A stretch of DNA of 64,000 bases, from assembly GCA_002148405.1 (NCBI GenBank), contig MUGG01000218.1, positions 124,001-188,000 of the forward strand, read 5' to 3'. Below the pieces are notes generated by a model, which saw only the letters and a program-made list of their open reading frames with translations, made no database searches and was not told the origin of the DNA. Positions 36,101-43,134 of the stretch are shown piece by piece; the first letter of the stretch is position 1; every line of letters starts with the position of its first letter. Origin of the DNA: Alkalinema sp. CACIAM 70d (GTDB lineage: Bacteria > Cyanobacteriota > Cyanobacteriia > Leptolyngbyales > Leptolyngbyaceae). Position numbers and translations under genes: made by a program.

Positions 36101-38498
36101 CCTCCGCTGGTTGCAGCAATTCATCCATTACCGCTGTTCTTCCATCATCGTCGTCTAGCTCATTGTCAGATTCATCGATCTCAGCCTCCGTCTCACCCTC
36201 TTCAAAAGCGTCATCTCCCGGTTCGATCGAAGCTTCCGCCGCCTCAACTTGGATGGCTTCCGTGAGCAAGTCATGGATAATCAGGAACACATCATCCCGA
36301 TGGGCGCTGAAATCCGTCTCCAGTTGAAATTGCTCAACCATTGTCGGAAACCGATCTTCCCGCAGAAGTCCTTCGGTGCTGATGTAGTCCTTGAAAATTA
36401 GATGACTGAAAATGGTCTCAAGCCATTTGGCCTCTAGCCCTAGCTCGGTAAAGTCCGCTGGTTGAATCCGTTCTAGCCGCGTTAAGGCCCGGTAAGCGGC
36501 TTTTTCCACCCGCTGCGACTCATATTTCACCAATCGCCGATCCTGGCTCGCCACCAACCCGCTCTCCGGCTCAACAAAGGTCTGATAAATGATCCGAGCG
36601 GTGCGTCGATCGATCGCCTCCGCCTCACTGGCCTCCTCCGTATCTGAAACAAAGATCTCTGCGCTAAACATCACAGACTGAAACTGCTGATACAGCGTAT
36701 TCAGAAACGCAATTTTTTGTTGCCGACTGACCGTGGCCTCTGCCTCGGTTTGGTAAGCATGGGTTAACCATTGCTTGAGTTCTCCCGTGCTGATATCGTG
36801 GGCTTGCAGCCATTGAGCGATCGCTCCGAGCAGTTGCACGAGCCACATGGACGCTGCCACATCGTTTCCAGCAATAATCCGGTAGCAATCCAGTTCCTGG
36901 GGTGCAGTAGGGATCAGGAGATTAAAGGCACTGGCAACGCGAATGGCGGGATCTTTCTCTAGGATATCAAACAGGTTGAAGAAATCTTCGTAGGTGAGAT
37001 CGAACATTTCCGCCAGTTGACTCAGCCGGAATAACAACGAGAGGGCAGACCGATCGATCGGGGCTTGGGCATCTAGCAGAGAGGTTTCCGCACTGGCTTG
37101 TCCTGCACTGGCCTGTTTCGCATGATCCCTGAATTTGGTAACCACTAAAATCAACTGGGCTTCGCTCATGCCCAGCGCTTGAGCCACCCGCTGCCGATAG
37201 GCTTTGTTATTAACAGCCAGGATGTCATCTGGATCAGCTAAAAGTGTGTAGTCTTTTTTATAGCTGGCGGGAACAAAGGCAGACCCGCGCAGATAGCTGC
37301 GATCGATCTGCGCCCATTTGCCGTTAAACACACGATTAAACAAATCGGCGGGTTCGTCAGCATCACCTATTCCCAGGTTATTCATGGGGCTGAACAAACT
37401 ACAGGCAACATCTACCGCAATTTCGTAGCGATCGCAGAAGGATTTGATCACCGCCATTTTCTGGATCGCCACGCCATCTAAATCGCCTTGACCGGACTGA
37501 GACTGACAACAGGTGCGCAAGATTAAGTCCAAGTCTGTCAAGGAAAGCCCAGTTTTGTGATGCAGGCGGATGAGGCGTTGGACTCGATCGAACCATGCAT
37601 TGGGAATCAATGTAGTCGTTGGATTCTGAGTCGTTGGATTTTCTGTTTTCCAAACAATGGATTCTTCTTGATCATCGAGGACAGCATAGCCTTTCAAGCC
37701 GTGATTAATAAAAAAGTCAGCGGCTCTGGTACGCTCCGTTTTCACCGTAGAATTCACGGTGACATTCACGATCGCATTCACGGTAGAATTCGCAGCAGGA
37801 GAATTCGCAGCAGGAGAATTCGCAGCCGCGTTCGTAGATGAAGTCTCCAAGGATGTTGCTGTTTCACTCAGATTTTGATAGAGCAGTTCCCGTAACTCCA
37901 CCCGAGACAACTGGGTTGCCGCCAGAAAATCCGCCACCCGTGACGTTGACGAGTTCTGATCTTGAGAGGAAGGTGTGATTTTTAAATATTGCGTTAAGTC
38001 TGCGATCGCCCAACTTTTCGTAATGGCATCAAATTCTTCCGTTGAAAGGTTCAGATATTCTCGACCAATGACAGCGGGATTCCAGTCTAAACTAAACGCT
38101 TTATAGAGAGATTCGGAGGAAACATTTAAATAATGGAGAAATTTCTTAATTCGTTCATTCTCAAAGTTAAAGGGAAACTGCAATGGGTATTGCTGTTTCT
38201 GCAACTGCGCATAAACATCACCACCAATTTGTTGCTCCAAAATATCATTGACAATATCGAGGTAGGGAATTGCAGTGAAGGCATTTTCCGTATTGAGTAA
38301 TATATGTTGAATATCGCCCCGACGTTGATGCAGTCCTTTCACCTGAGAAAAACCCGCCGATAATTTATCATCCAGAAGCTGGAGTAAATCGACGAGATAG
38401 GCAGCAGGGGAGAGCACCGATCGACCATCTTCTCCTTGAGTAAAATCTAGACTTCCAAAGATGTCTTCATAGCTGGGCAAGTTTGAATTAGCAGCCAT
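30138..38498 (-). CDS. Tc toxin A-type subunit, first half (A1: VRP1 shell) with 24 hemopexin-like blades
   Basis: A 2786-aa protein from ATG 38498, chosen because GAGGA lies just upstream; an in-frame ATG at 38561 has no such site and adds 21 residues before the conserved start. Residues 5-130 carry the VRP1/SpvA-type TcA opening: SYEDIFGSLDF, SVLSPAAYLVDLLQLLD, GDIQHILLNTENAF, PYLDIVNDILE. A long helical shell follows to ~1270, with an acidic low-complexity insert (DDAFEEGETEAEIDESDNELDDDD). Residues ~1275-2660 are 24 hemopexin-like blades. The last ~120 residues return to TcA helical sequence and end where the ABC-toxin domain would begin, that domain being the start of the next gene. So A1 plus A2 make one complete TcA. 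There is no signal peptide. No TcB or TcC gene is in the window. Alternative roles such as binding surface for glycan or metal are possible. Confidence 0.88.
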   Translation of the reverse strand: MAANSNLPSYEDIFGSLDFTQGEDGRSVLSPAAYLVDLLQLLDDKLSAGFSQVKGLHQRRGDIQHILLNTENAFTAIPYLDIVNDILEQQIGGDVYAQLQKQQYPLQFPFNFENERIKKFLHYLNVSSESLYKAFSLDWNPAVIGREYLNLSTEEFDAITKSWAIADLTQYLKITPSSQDQNSSTSRVADFLAATQLSRVELRELLYQNLSETATSLETSSTNAAANSPAANSPAANSTVNAIVNVTVNSTVKTERTRAADFFINHGLKGYAVLDDQEESIVWKTENPTTQNPTTTLIPNAWFDRVQRLIRLHHKTGLSLTDLDLILRTCCQSQSGQGDLDGVAIQKMAVIKSFCDRYEIAVDVACSLFSPMNNLGIGDADEPADLFNRVFNGKWAQIDRSYLRGSAFVPASYKKDYTLLADPDDILAVNNKAYRQRVAQALGMSEAQLILVVTKFRDHAKQASAGQASAETSLLDAQAPIDRSALSLLFRLSQLAEMFDLTYEDFFNLFDILEKDPAIRVASAFNLLIPTAPQELDCYRIIAGNDVAASMWLVQLLGAIAQWLQAHDISTGELKQWLTHAYQTEAEATVSRQQKIAFLNTLYQQFQSVMFSAEIFVSDTEEASEAEAIDRRTARIIYQTFVEPESGLVASQDRRLVKYESQRVEKAAYRALTRLERIQPADFTELGLEAKWLETIFSHLIFKDYISTEGLLREDRFPTMVEQFQLETDFSAHRDDVFLIIHDLLTEAIQVEAAEASIEPGDDAFEEGETEAEIDESDNELDDDDGRTAVMDELLQPAEARSSNTAVELAIYPSDFEVLTDLSELERNELYDTLIFNGYIDEEGNVLQTDFFVDEDNLEGFQVNIGLAKDAPRIFNLILAQIQRFHRAELTLDKQVFADLPLKPFEIDDLMENLVFNGYLSANYLILNKEALLTTTVQTFNLALAFYPHRRRILQAIQGLVREFKATFYTLNRDLFVTIADEIAANQVYRHLEPDYLRNGRLQGKRLEEDGENFFLDSDNLGQFVLSAPFSSNDTEIIFSAIQRIVATAKKYQLSLQVLEELDFDWEEQEELIDVLQSSGYLYDRTYLVQDKISYFLRIDNALEFTLEGFEDYNKDIFFALHTIAKVIDGDVQTIAAKFQSLAEAQSITLLEALQDQFGVDADILQILCQQVLHSSSSTLATTTGDTGGNADGHIAGSSDGNIVESFLVPILAIVDIQDRITVEPADNRFNFAYRRIGQFAAIAAKLGLNATETAIVWQDQSLVEKFPEKLALPPGVDRIDALLETQLADGTGVIYLFTGNQYWRYSAKNYQLLPPEGSPLERPKAQPLSALSPLLAEIPNVDAAFTAPNGDRVLIAQGITYRNAKGHDRWVQERWVQPGAAQPDGSGQPGQSANPPAKIWGKVANNFDNPQRVDATFQDRDGRTYLFSGDQYIRYSGENYNFVDEGYPLKIDRHWLREAYQGEAGGDASAIVPKALPKALPKAFQTSIDASFQTANGKTYWFKDQSYLCLESDAVEKPIHQTWGKVRNNFASLSKIDAAYIDGPQIFLFAGDQVIAYQDSLENPQAMVQEGFPKRLRNHFPNLPAEFVDGVEAAFKAKDGTVYLFKGGTVRQYPANSQEPTEQLVRQTWGRVRNVLGTEGTVDAAFVGLDGKTYLFSGDQYVRYSGADYTQVDDGFPRTIDQDWGGLNRVHHAFILDGKTYLFGTAADPNNIVYVRYSTHTYSQVDPGYPKPPNDNWWNLPFSLVEEGGDFSTVDAVFNTSDDKIYLFSGDRFIYFDQQQRWWSEPQNLSTAWSLPFPNQRVDAAFVGKDGKTYLFSGTEFIQYSGHDYSRPDDRSPNKTHRYWGYTTNNIAKTGRVDAVLLVDSHELDGAGQMQTTAHTYLFSGQQYFRYSISEKDQHNYQYSEHNVDEGYPKTIATSLRQEPRFKNLDAGTLAKLADGIDAAFADRRQIYLFKGGQCYVISESLYQAYGDLGLAGVSCALVDEGAIYLANGEGWQRHSSLEGMTTGKTPALPPCLRQVPDTFTTGLQAVLHGRDRNTYLFQGSNCFNLSLNRAYPLAEEWGRINNNIDTHNTVDAAFVGLDGKTYLFSGDQFVVYGANSPANSQDFYAQIEQLPRSIKDHWGGLTRVSLAFVKDGKTYLFEPADALGNARYVCYSSADYRQPDAGFPKLGDRSFWEIPSEYVDEDFKTIDAVLSEGENLFLICGQRYIQYDVDPGQWTYPKPLSRIWRDIPFNNDSFRRVKTAFTGRDGKTYFFAENHYVSCGSAVVSGTQPFTSPAPINQRWGKVHNNFTDHPQGNRVDAAFVYQNQITYLFSGDQYIRYSGKDYRYVDEGYPKTIAINLRKEAGFQNLPESVEDLLATQRRADGRVVFAVLAHDRTLALLLGDRWYVVSQSLTASYPLSRLGRLKNNIAQRHKVDAALFLESSGQTFLFSGDQGVRYSDDTYTQDEAHAYVDDGYPKSLATILTQELGMRHLPDSFQYGIDAVLKGNDGKLYVFKDKDYLQSDQTGSQPIATFWGKVNNKFVSIDPADPSRVPLDAAFISPNGSLYAFKGDQYIRYNDPNQETVDEGFPKSIQDNWGNLPVAFETAMPGQAAITGGFVFEGKTYLLKNSETSETGQDYVRYSDATYQAIDVIYPQKVKYRWGHWSDYLLNDLYIITRFKQLQDSHSSGEQTLLDFLHPETGPVADPYTALASLFEWDLEEVKWLKRKNAFLTDDTLFEIQFKLELILRLYDIFTLANKMGIAPRQLYTTVWLKRYSSNAAEVNLKDAADALYRCLALIHSA
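30530..34675 (-). repeat. 24 hemopexin-like blades with an eight-blade super-period
   Basis: Blades begin VDAAF/IDAVL and contain DGKTYLFSGDQY(V/I)RYS with VDEGYPK or WGKVxNN connectors. Aligning by connector type, blade n resembles blade n+8: blades 7/15/23 (DxWGxL), 8/16/24 (YVRYS, YP), 5/13/21 (LPDSF.G type), 2/10/18 (WG..NN). The array is therefore three octads, roughly 34675-33240, 33236-31930 and 31927-30530, equal to six four-bladed propellers in three pairs. Confidence 0.65.
37750..37830 (-). repeat. Tandem 15-nt repeat in A1 (Asn/Ser/Pro/Ala linker)
   Basis: GAATTCGCAGCAGGA is repeated head to tail (37787-37831, last copy degenerate), preceded by imprecise AATTCACGGT units. They encode ANSPAANSPAANS and TVN-type repeats in a linker within the helical shell. 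Confidence 0.7.
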
Positions 38499-39465
38499 AG
38501 CATCCTCATATTGGGTGGTGATGGAGTAGACGTGCAGGGAATCAACACCAAACAAAATCAATCCAGCCCTGACATAAAACCAGCCCTGATATAGACCATG
38601 GGCAAGATGGGCAATAATAGTGATTCAACTAGTGATTCAACTAACGATTTAGCTGATAATGAAATTAGTGGTTCACTTAGGCAAACCATAGCGAACCGTA
38701 GCAAAAACAAACTGTAGCAAAAGTAAACTGTAGCAAACCGTGGAGCTAATCATCTGCAGCAAACAGAGTTCTTTACTAGTTCTCCATAGGCTCAGTATCA
38801 AAGAAAAGTTTTAGCGTATCAAATGCTACTTCGATCCTCTTCCTAGCAATCGCATTCAAGAGAAAACGATCAAACATTTTTCAGCTTCAGGGATTTGAGG
38901 GAATAGAATAGACACCTTTAAGGCACTTGTAAAATGGCCTCAAAACCAACAGCCAAAAAAGGCAAAAAACAGGAAAATTATCCTAAAATCGTTTGTCTTG
39001 CGGTTTATCAATCCTCTTTATTCAAATTTGATTCTAAATCTTGATTACAGCCTAATTTCAACCTCAATTCTCGACCACATCTCCTTATCTGTGGACTTTT
39101 GAGCGTTCACTGTTAGACATTCACTTTTGAGCATCCATCAGCATTAGCTAATAGAACACTGCATCACGATTAATAATTTGTCAAGGCCTATACTTTCACA
39201 TACAAGATACTAGTACTGACTGCTTGAATTTTCGGGGAATTAAGATAAAGCTTAATGCTTCTTCAAAATTCTTTTAAACACATCTGTGTGTTAAGAATTA
39301 AACTGCTTTTTTCAATCTTAATTCTTAATTTAGTCATTAATATTTGACAGCATAATAATCAGATAAAATGATTCTTAATTACTTGATAGTTATACAACTG
39401 AAAAACATTGGACGGTACGATCGAGTTGATATATTTCTGTAGCGACGACCGCTCAAACTATTCCT
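38499..39465. other. Long AT-rich intergenic region upstream of the Tc-type operon
   Basis: About 970 nt without a convincing gene. It should hold the operon promoter (- strand). A 39-codon + strand frame at 38598-38717 (MGKMGNNSDSTSD...) contains a direct repeat AGTGATTCAACT and is followed by repeated CTGTAGCAAA units to ~38745; coding status is doubtful. From ~38930 to 39400 the sequence is strongly AT-rich with several copies of TTCTTAATT. No tRNA, riboswitch or attachment site was recognised. Confidence 0.5.
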
Positions 39466-40023
39466 TTATACATTAGCAAACGCGGGTGCATATCTAATCA
39501 TTCCGGAACAGGCTGCAAGGCTGTTGGGCTGAAGTTCCACAACCATGAACAGCTCTTCCGGAACATCATACTCACATTGCAACTGCTTCAAGCTTGCCGT
39601 AGCAAAGCCAAAGCGCTGATAAAACTGCGGATTTCCCAATACTACGATCGCGTCATACCCCTGCTGGCGACATTGCTCCAATCCAGCCTGGATTAATTGA
39701 GATCCGATGCCTCGGCGTTGCAACGCTGGCAGAACGGCAATCGGCCCCAAACCTGCAATTTTGATGGGATTAACCAGCGGTGGGGCGATCGTTGGAGTAA
39801 TGGTCACTGGACTGAACAAAAGATGCCCAACGATGGCCCCAGCATCCTGTGGTACGGAATCTGCAACCGGAGCAATTGCCACCAAGGAAATAACATCCAG
39901 ATCACTATCCCGCAACGCCTCCACCAAATCAGCTTCCTGCGATCGACCAAAGGCCAATTCATTCAGTTGGCGAATGGCTGCATAATCGTCAGCCTGCTCT
40001 GCGCGAATCTTCATAGCATTCAT
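39466..40023 (-). CDS. GNAT family N-acetyltransferase (YhbS-like)
   Basis: A 185-aa protein. The GNAT fold is visible as an N-terminal MKIRAEQADDYAAIRQLNELAF, a beta-strand ending VGHLLFSP, the acetyl-CoA loop motif AVLPALQRRGIGSQLIQAGL (Q/R-x-x-G-x-G/A), and VVLGNPQFYQRFGF, typical of the YhbS branch. GNAT enzymes move an acetyl group from acetyl-CoA to an amine; the substrate here is unknown. ATG 40023 is followed by a second in-frame ATG at 40014 just before KIRAEQ, which is the alternative start. It lies between the Tc operon and a VWA gene, and functional linkage to either is not evident. Confidence 0.85.
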   Translation of the reverse strand: MNAMKIRAEQADDYAAIRQLNELAFGRSQEADLVEALRDSDLDVISLVAIAPVADSVPQDAGAIVGHLLFSPVTITPTIAPPLVNPIKIAGLGPIAVLPALQRRGIGSQLIQAGLEQCRQQGYDAIVVLGNPQFYQRFGFATASLKQLQCEYDVPEELFMVVELQPNSLAACSGMIRYAPAFANV

Positions 40024-40078
40024 GGAATTGATACTTTCCTCAGCTTACAAGGTTCGATCGTGGATTAGCCAAGCTTGC

Positions 40079-40726
40079 TCACAAGCCCGCATCCTGTTGT
40101 TCTTCGCGATCGGCATCACTGAAGGCCAACGCTTCGAAATCCCCCTCCCGAAACCGCGCCATATTGCGGGACATCGCCTTAAATGCAGCTTGGGTTCCGG
40201 CGGGACTCGCAGCATAGGTGATGGCTTGATCTGCTTTCATCCCCAAATTACTAGCCGTGGTGATGGCGTCTTGGTTGGCCCCGAGGAAAACAAATTCCCA
40301 ATTATAAACATCACTCTGGTGGCGAATCATTTGGTTGATTTGCAGCGCAGAAAATTGCTGGCTAGCGTTTTCTTCGCCATCGGTCAGGATCACGAAAATC
40401 ACATGGCTAGGTCGATCGGACTCTGCCATGGCTGCCAAGCGGCTACCCGTTTCGTTGATCGTGCGCCCGATCGCGTCTAGCAGCGCAGTCGAGCTCCGGG
40501 GAACAAAGGTTTGATCGTTCAGTTCAGGGGCTTGGTGCAGCGGAATCGCCCGATAGACCACTTCATACACATCATCAAACTGCGCCAGGGTAATGGTGGC
40601 TTGACCCGGAACTTGTTTTTGCTGCTCCAGAAAAGCATTAAAGCCCCCGATCGTGTCCGCTTTGATACTTTGCATGGAACCGGAGCGATCGAGAACGATA
40701 TTGATATCGGTATAGTGGGGTTTCAT
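40079..40726 (-). CDS. VWA domain protein
   Basis: A 215-aa protein from ATG 40726 (MKPHYTDINIVLDRSGSM); an upstream in-frame ATG at 40768 adds 14 residues before the domain. The MIDAS metal site is visible as D13-x-S15-x-S17 plus ILTDGEEN and a Thr/Ser-rich PRSSTALLDAIG segment, so it should bind divalent metal and partner proteins. There is no signal peptide or transmembrane segment, so it is probably cytoplasmic. The C-terminus has a Met/Arg-rich helix (KAMSRNMARFREGDF) and an acidic tail. Such stand-alone VWA proteins have varied roles; none can be assigned here. Confidence 0.85.
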   Translation of the reverse strand: MKPHYTDINIVLDRSGSMQSIKADTIGGFNAFLEQQKQVPGQATITLAQFDDVYEVVYRAIPLHQAPELNDQTFVPRSSTALLDAIGRTINETGSRLAAMAESDRPSHVIFVILTDGEENASQQFSALQINQMIRHQSDVYNWEFVFLGANQDAITTASNLGMKADQAITYAASPAGTQAAFKAMSRNMARFREGDFEALAFSDADREEQQDAGL

Positions 40727-40892
40727 CGGCGGGCCTATGGTGAGGAGTATAGACACTGTTATAGACACTCAGACTGAAGTTATGCAAAAATCTTGTACTA
40801 CAATCTTGTACAACAGCTGTCTGCATTCTAGGAAAAATACCCTGCTTGAACTGACATAGTACAATAGCTCTATTCAGTTCCTCCTGCCTGTC

Positions 40893-41744
40893 ATGGCCTT
40901 CGACAACCTCTGCAAACTCCTCTCCGAAAAATACCCCGATCGCTTCGCCACCTGGCTCCTCGGCCAGCCCGTCACTCCCCTCAAAGTCCTCAAAACTGAA
41001 CTCAGCATCGAACCCATCCGCGCAGACTCCATCACCTTCCTGCAAACCCAAGACCGCATTCTCCACCTCGAATTCCAAGTCAAACTCGACTCAGAACCCC
41101 CCCTGCCCCTCCGCATGTTGGACTACTGGGTCAGACTCCATCGCCTCTATCGCCTTCCCATCACCCAAATCCTCGTCTGCCTCCTCCCACCCCCACCCGG
41201 CACCCCGATCGCCGACACCTTCGAACTTGAAAACACCCGCCACCAATACCAAGTCGTCTGCCTATGGGAACAAGACCCCGCCCCACTCCTCAACGACATC
41301 GCCCTCCTCCCCCTCGCGACCCTCGCCGCCACCACGAATCCGGAACAACTCCTTACCAGCATCGCCCAGCAAATCAATAGGATAGAATCAACTCAACAAC
41401 GACAAGAAGTCTCCAGCTACACCCAAATCCTCGCAGGACTAAAATTCCGTCAACCCCTCATTCAACAAATCTTTCGGGAGAGCCTTATGCGTGAATCCGT
41501 TATCTATCAAGAAATCCTGCAAGAAGGGCTACAGGAAGGCCGCCAACAAGGTCGTCGAGCCGAAGGCATTGCCCTCGTCCTGCGGCAACTGACCCGACGC
41601 TTTGGTGAACTCGACGAATCCACCCGATCGCGCATTGCAGACCTTCCCTTAGCCGCCATTGAAGACCTCAGCGAAGCCCTTCTCGACTTCGCCCAAGCCA
41701 ACGACCTAGAAACCTGGCTCCAAACCCAGCCTCCTGCTAACTAA
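40893..41744 (+). CDS. Rpn/PD-(D/E)XK nuclease-like protein with DUF4351
   Basis: A 283-aa protein. The N-terminal part has the Rpn/transposase-like PD-(D/E)XK arrangement: D45 in RADSITFL, then LHLEFQVK with E60-x-Q62-x-K64. The C-terminal part has the Gln/Arg-rich helix EGLQEGRQQGRRAEG and a DUF4351-type LVLRQLTRRFGELDESTRSRIADL. Related cyanobacterial genes are very numerous and often called recombination-promoting nucleases or putative transposases. It faces the salicylate operon convergently, with a 40-nt gap, and is probably unrelated to metallophore synthesis. Confidence 0.8.
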   Translation: MAFDNLCKLLSEKYPDRFATWLLGQPVTPLKVLKTELSIEPIRADSITFLQTQDRILHLEFQVKLDSEPPLPLRMLDYWVRLHRLYRLPITQILVCLLPPPPGTPIADTFELENTRHQYQVVCLWEQDPAPLLNDIALLPLATLAATTNPEQLLTSIAQQINRIESTQQRQEVSSYTQILAGLKFRQPLIQQIFRESLMRESVIYQEILQEGLQEGRQQGRRAEGIALVLRQLTRRFGELDESTRSRIADLPLAAIEDLSEALLDFAQANDLETWLQTQPPAN

Positions 41745-41784
41745 ATCCAGCCTAATCAGCCGCAATCAACACCGAATTCGCGCC

Positions 41785-43110
41785 CTAAGCTTTCAAAACC
41801 AAATTAGTGAGCATAGTATTCATCTTGTTCACCGATTCAACGTACTCATTGTGCGGAACAGACTCCGCAACAATGCCCGCCCCCGCATTAAAGTGAATCC
41901 GATCGCCGTACTGGTATACCGATCGAATCGCGATCGCAAAATCAGCCAGACCTTGGCTATTCACCCAACCAATGCCCCCTGCATAAATCCCGCGTGGCTC
42001 CGTTTCCAGGCGATCGATCCATTCCAGGGCACTTTGTTTATCAATGCCAGACACCGTAATTCCAGGGAACAGGACTTTCAGCGCATCCCAGAGAGTTTTG
42101 TCATCGCGTAATTGTCCGCCCACCCGCGAAGACAAATGCTGCACACAGCGATATTGCTTGACTTGCATGAAATCAAACACTCGCACCGTATCCAGATCAC
42201 AAAACTGCGAAATTTCGTCCTGGGCTAACCAAATGGACAATGCATGTTCTTTCACTTCCTTCGCATCGGTGAACAGTTCTTGGTAGAGCTGCTCATCTTC
42301 CGCCAAATCCGTCGCACGGGGACGGGTTCCTGCTAAAGGATTGGTAATGACAACGTGATTGTGATCGACCGTCATCAGAATTTCTGGACTAAACCCGACA
42401 GCACTCACATCCTCTAAACGGAAACAGTAGGAACGGGCAGAATTATTGCTCTCACACCCTAAGCAATAGGTACCCAAAACATCCATCTCCCCGGCAACCG
42501 TCACCGATCGCGACAAAATAGCCTTGTGTAAATGCCCCGCTTGGATAGCTTCAATCAGTTGGCTCACTTGGGTTTGGTATTGTGCCCGATCGCTAAAATC
42601 CACCGTTGGGGGCGTAGCTGTATATTGCCGTAGGGGAACCTCGATCGACAGCGCTTCCAGAATTTTAGTCAGAGACTTCACACTGCGGATATGCACGCCC
42701 TTAGGCGTTAAATGCAATTCCGTTTCTGGGATCAGCAGATGGAGCAACGGCTGCTGAATCGCTTTCTGGTAAGAAGAGTAGAACCGAGCCATGTCAAAAC
42801 CCACATAGCCATAGGCAGTCCAATCTTCCACAGGCAACGTTGCTAGAATGGCTTCAACCTGTTTGAATGGATCAGCAGAAATCGGCTGAGTTTGTCGCTC
42901 TCCCATCAGATTAACCGTCACAGACTCGGTACCTACTGCAATACTACAGAGAGCATTTCCTGCAATACGAACTTCGCGATCGCTGTGATAGAGAACGTAA
43001 TCAGAAAAGAGGCCAATATCTAAGAGATTCTGGAGGAGTGACTGAGCATCTTTTTGAATTGGGACAAACAACTCATGGTAGACAATCGTAGGACTAGCGA
43101 CTTGAAACAT
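41785..43110 (-). CDS. Salicylate synthase (MbtI/Irp9/YbtS-like chorismate-utilising enzyme)
   Basis: A 441-aa protein from ATG 43110, which follows GAGGGG at 8 nt; a TTG at 43125 is an in-frame alternative. Family motifs are LHKAILSR (the Lys that activates water in chorismate-to-isochorismate conversion), VGFSPEILMTV, NPLAGTRPRA, VKEHALSIWLAQDE, FPGITVSGIDKQSALEWI, GIYAGGIGW and FNAGAGIVAESVPHNEY. Together these fit the MbtI-type enzymes that convert chorismate to salicylate via isochorismate. A pure isochorismate synthase is the alternative. It is the last gene of a three-gene operon (carrier, ligase, synthase) that reads away from the divergent region at 45115-45452, and it would supply the aryl cap of the metallophore. 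Confidence 0.85.
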   Translation of the reverse strand: MFQVASPTIVYHELFVPIQKDAQSLLQNLLDIGLFSDYVLYHSDREVRIAGNALCSIAVGTESVTVNLMGERQTQPISADPFKQVEAILATLPVEDWTAYGYVGFDMARFYSSYQKAIQQPLLHLLIPETELHLTPKGVHIRSVKSLTKILEALSIEVPLRQYTATPPTVDFSDRAQYQTQVSQLIEAIQAGHLHKAILSRSVTVAGEMDVLGTYCLGCESNNSARSYCFRLEDVSAVGFSPEILMTVDHNHVVITNPLAGTRPRATDLAEDEQLYQELFTDAKEVKEHALSIWLAQDEISQFCDLDTVRVFDFMQVKQYRCVQHLSSRVGGQLRDDKTLWDALKVLFPGITVSGIDKQSALEWIDRLETEPRGIYAGGIGWVNSQGLADFAIAIRSVYQYGDRIHFNAGAGIVAESVPHNEYVESVNKMNTMLTNLVLKA

Positions 43111-43134
43111 AACGAAACCCCTCAATAAATCAAA

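Noticed and set aside
36130..36240. Acidic DDAFEEGETEAEIDESDNELDDDD-type segment in A1 as a frameshift scar
   Set aside because: The frame stays open and TcA-like helical sequence continues on both sides, so it reads as a disordered insert.
38598..38717. 39-codon + strand frame upstream of the Tc-type operon
   Set aside because: Formed partly by a short direct repeat, no ribosome binding site and no family. Kept only as a note in the intergenic entry.
40893..41744. Rpn/DUF4351 gene as evidence of a transposon insertion
   Set aside because: No inverted repeats, target duplication or transposase catalytic core were seen. The family is simply abundant in cyanobacteria.
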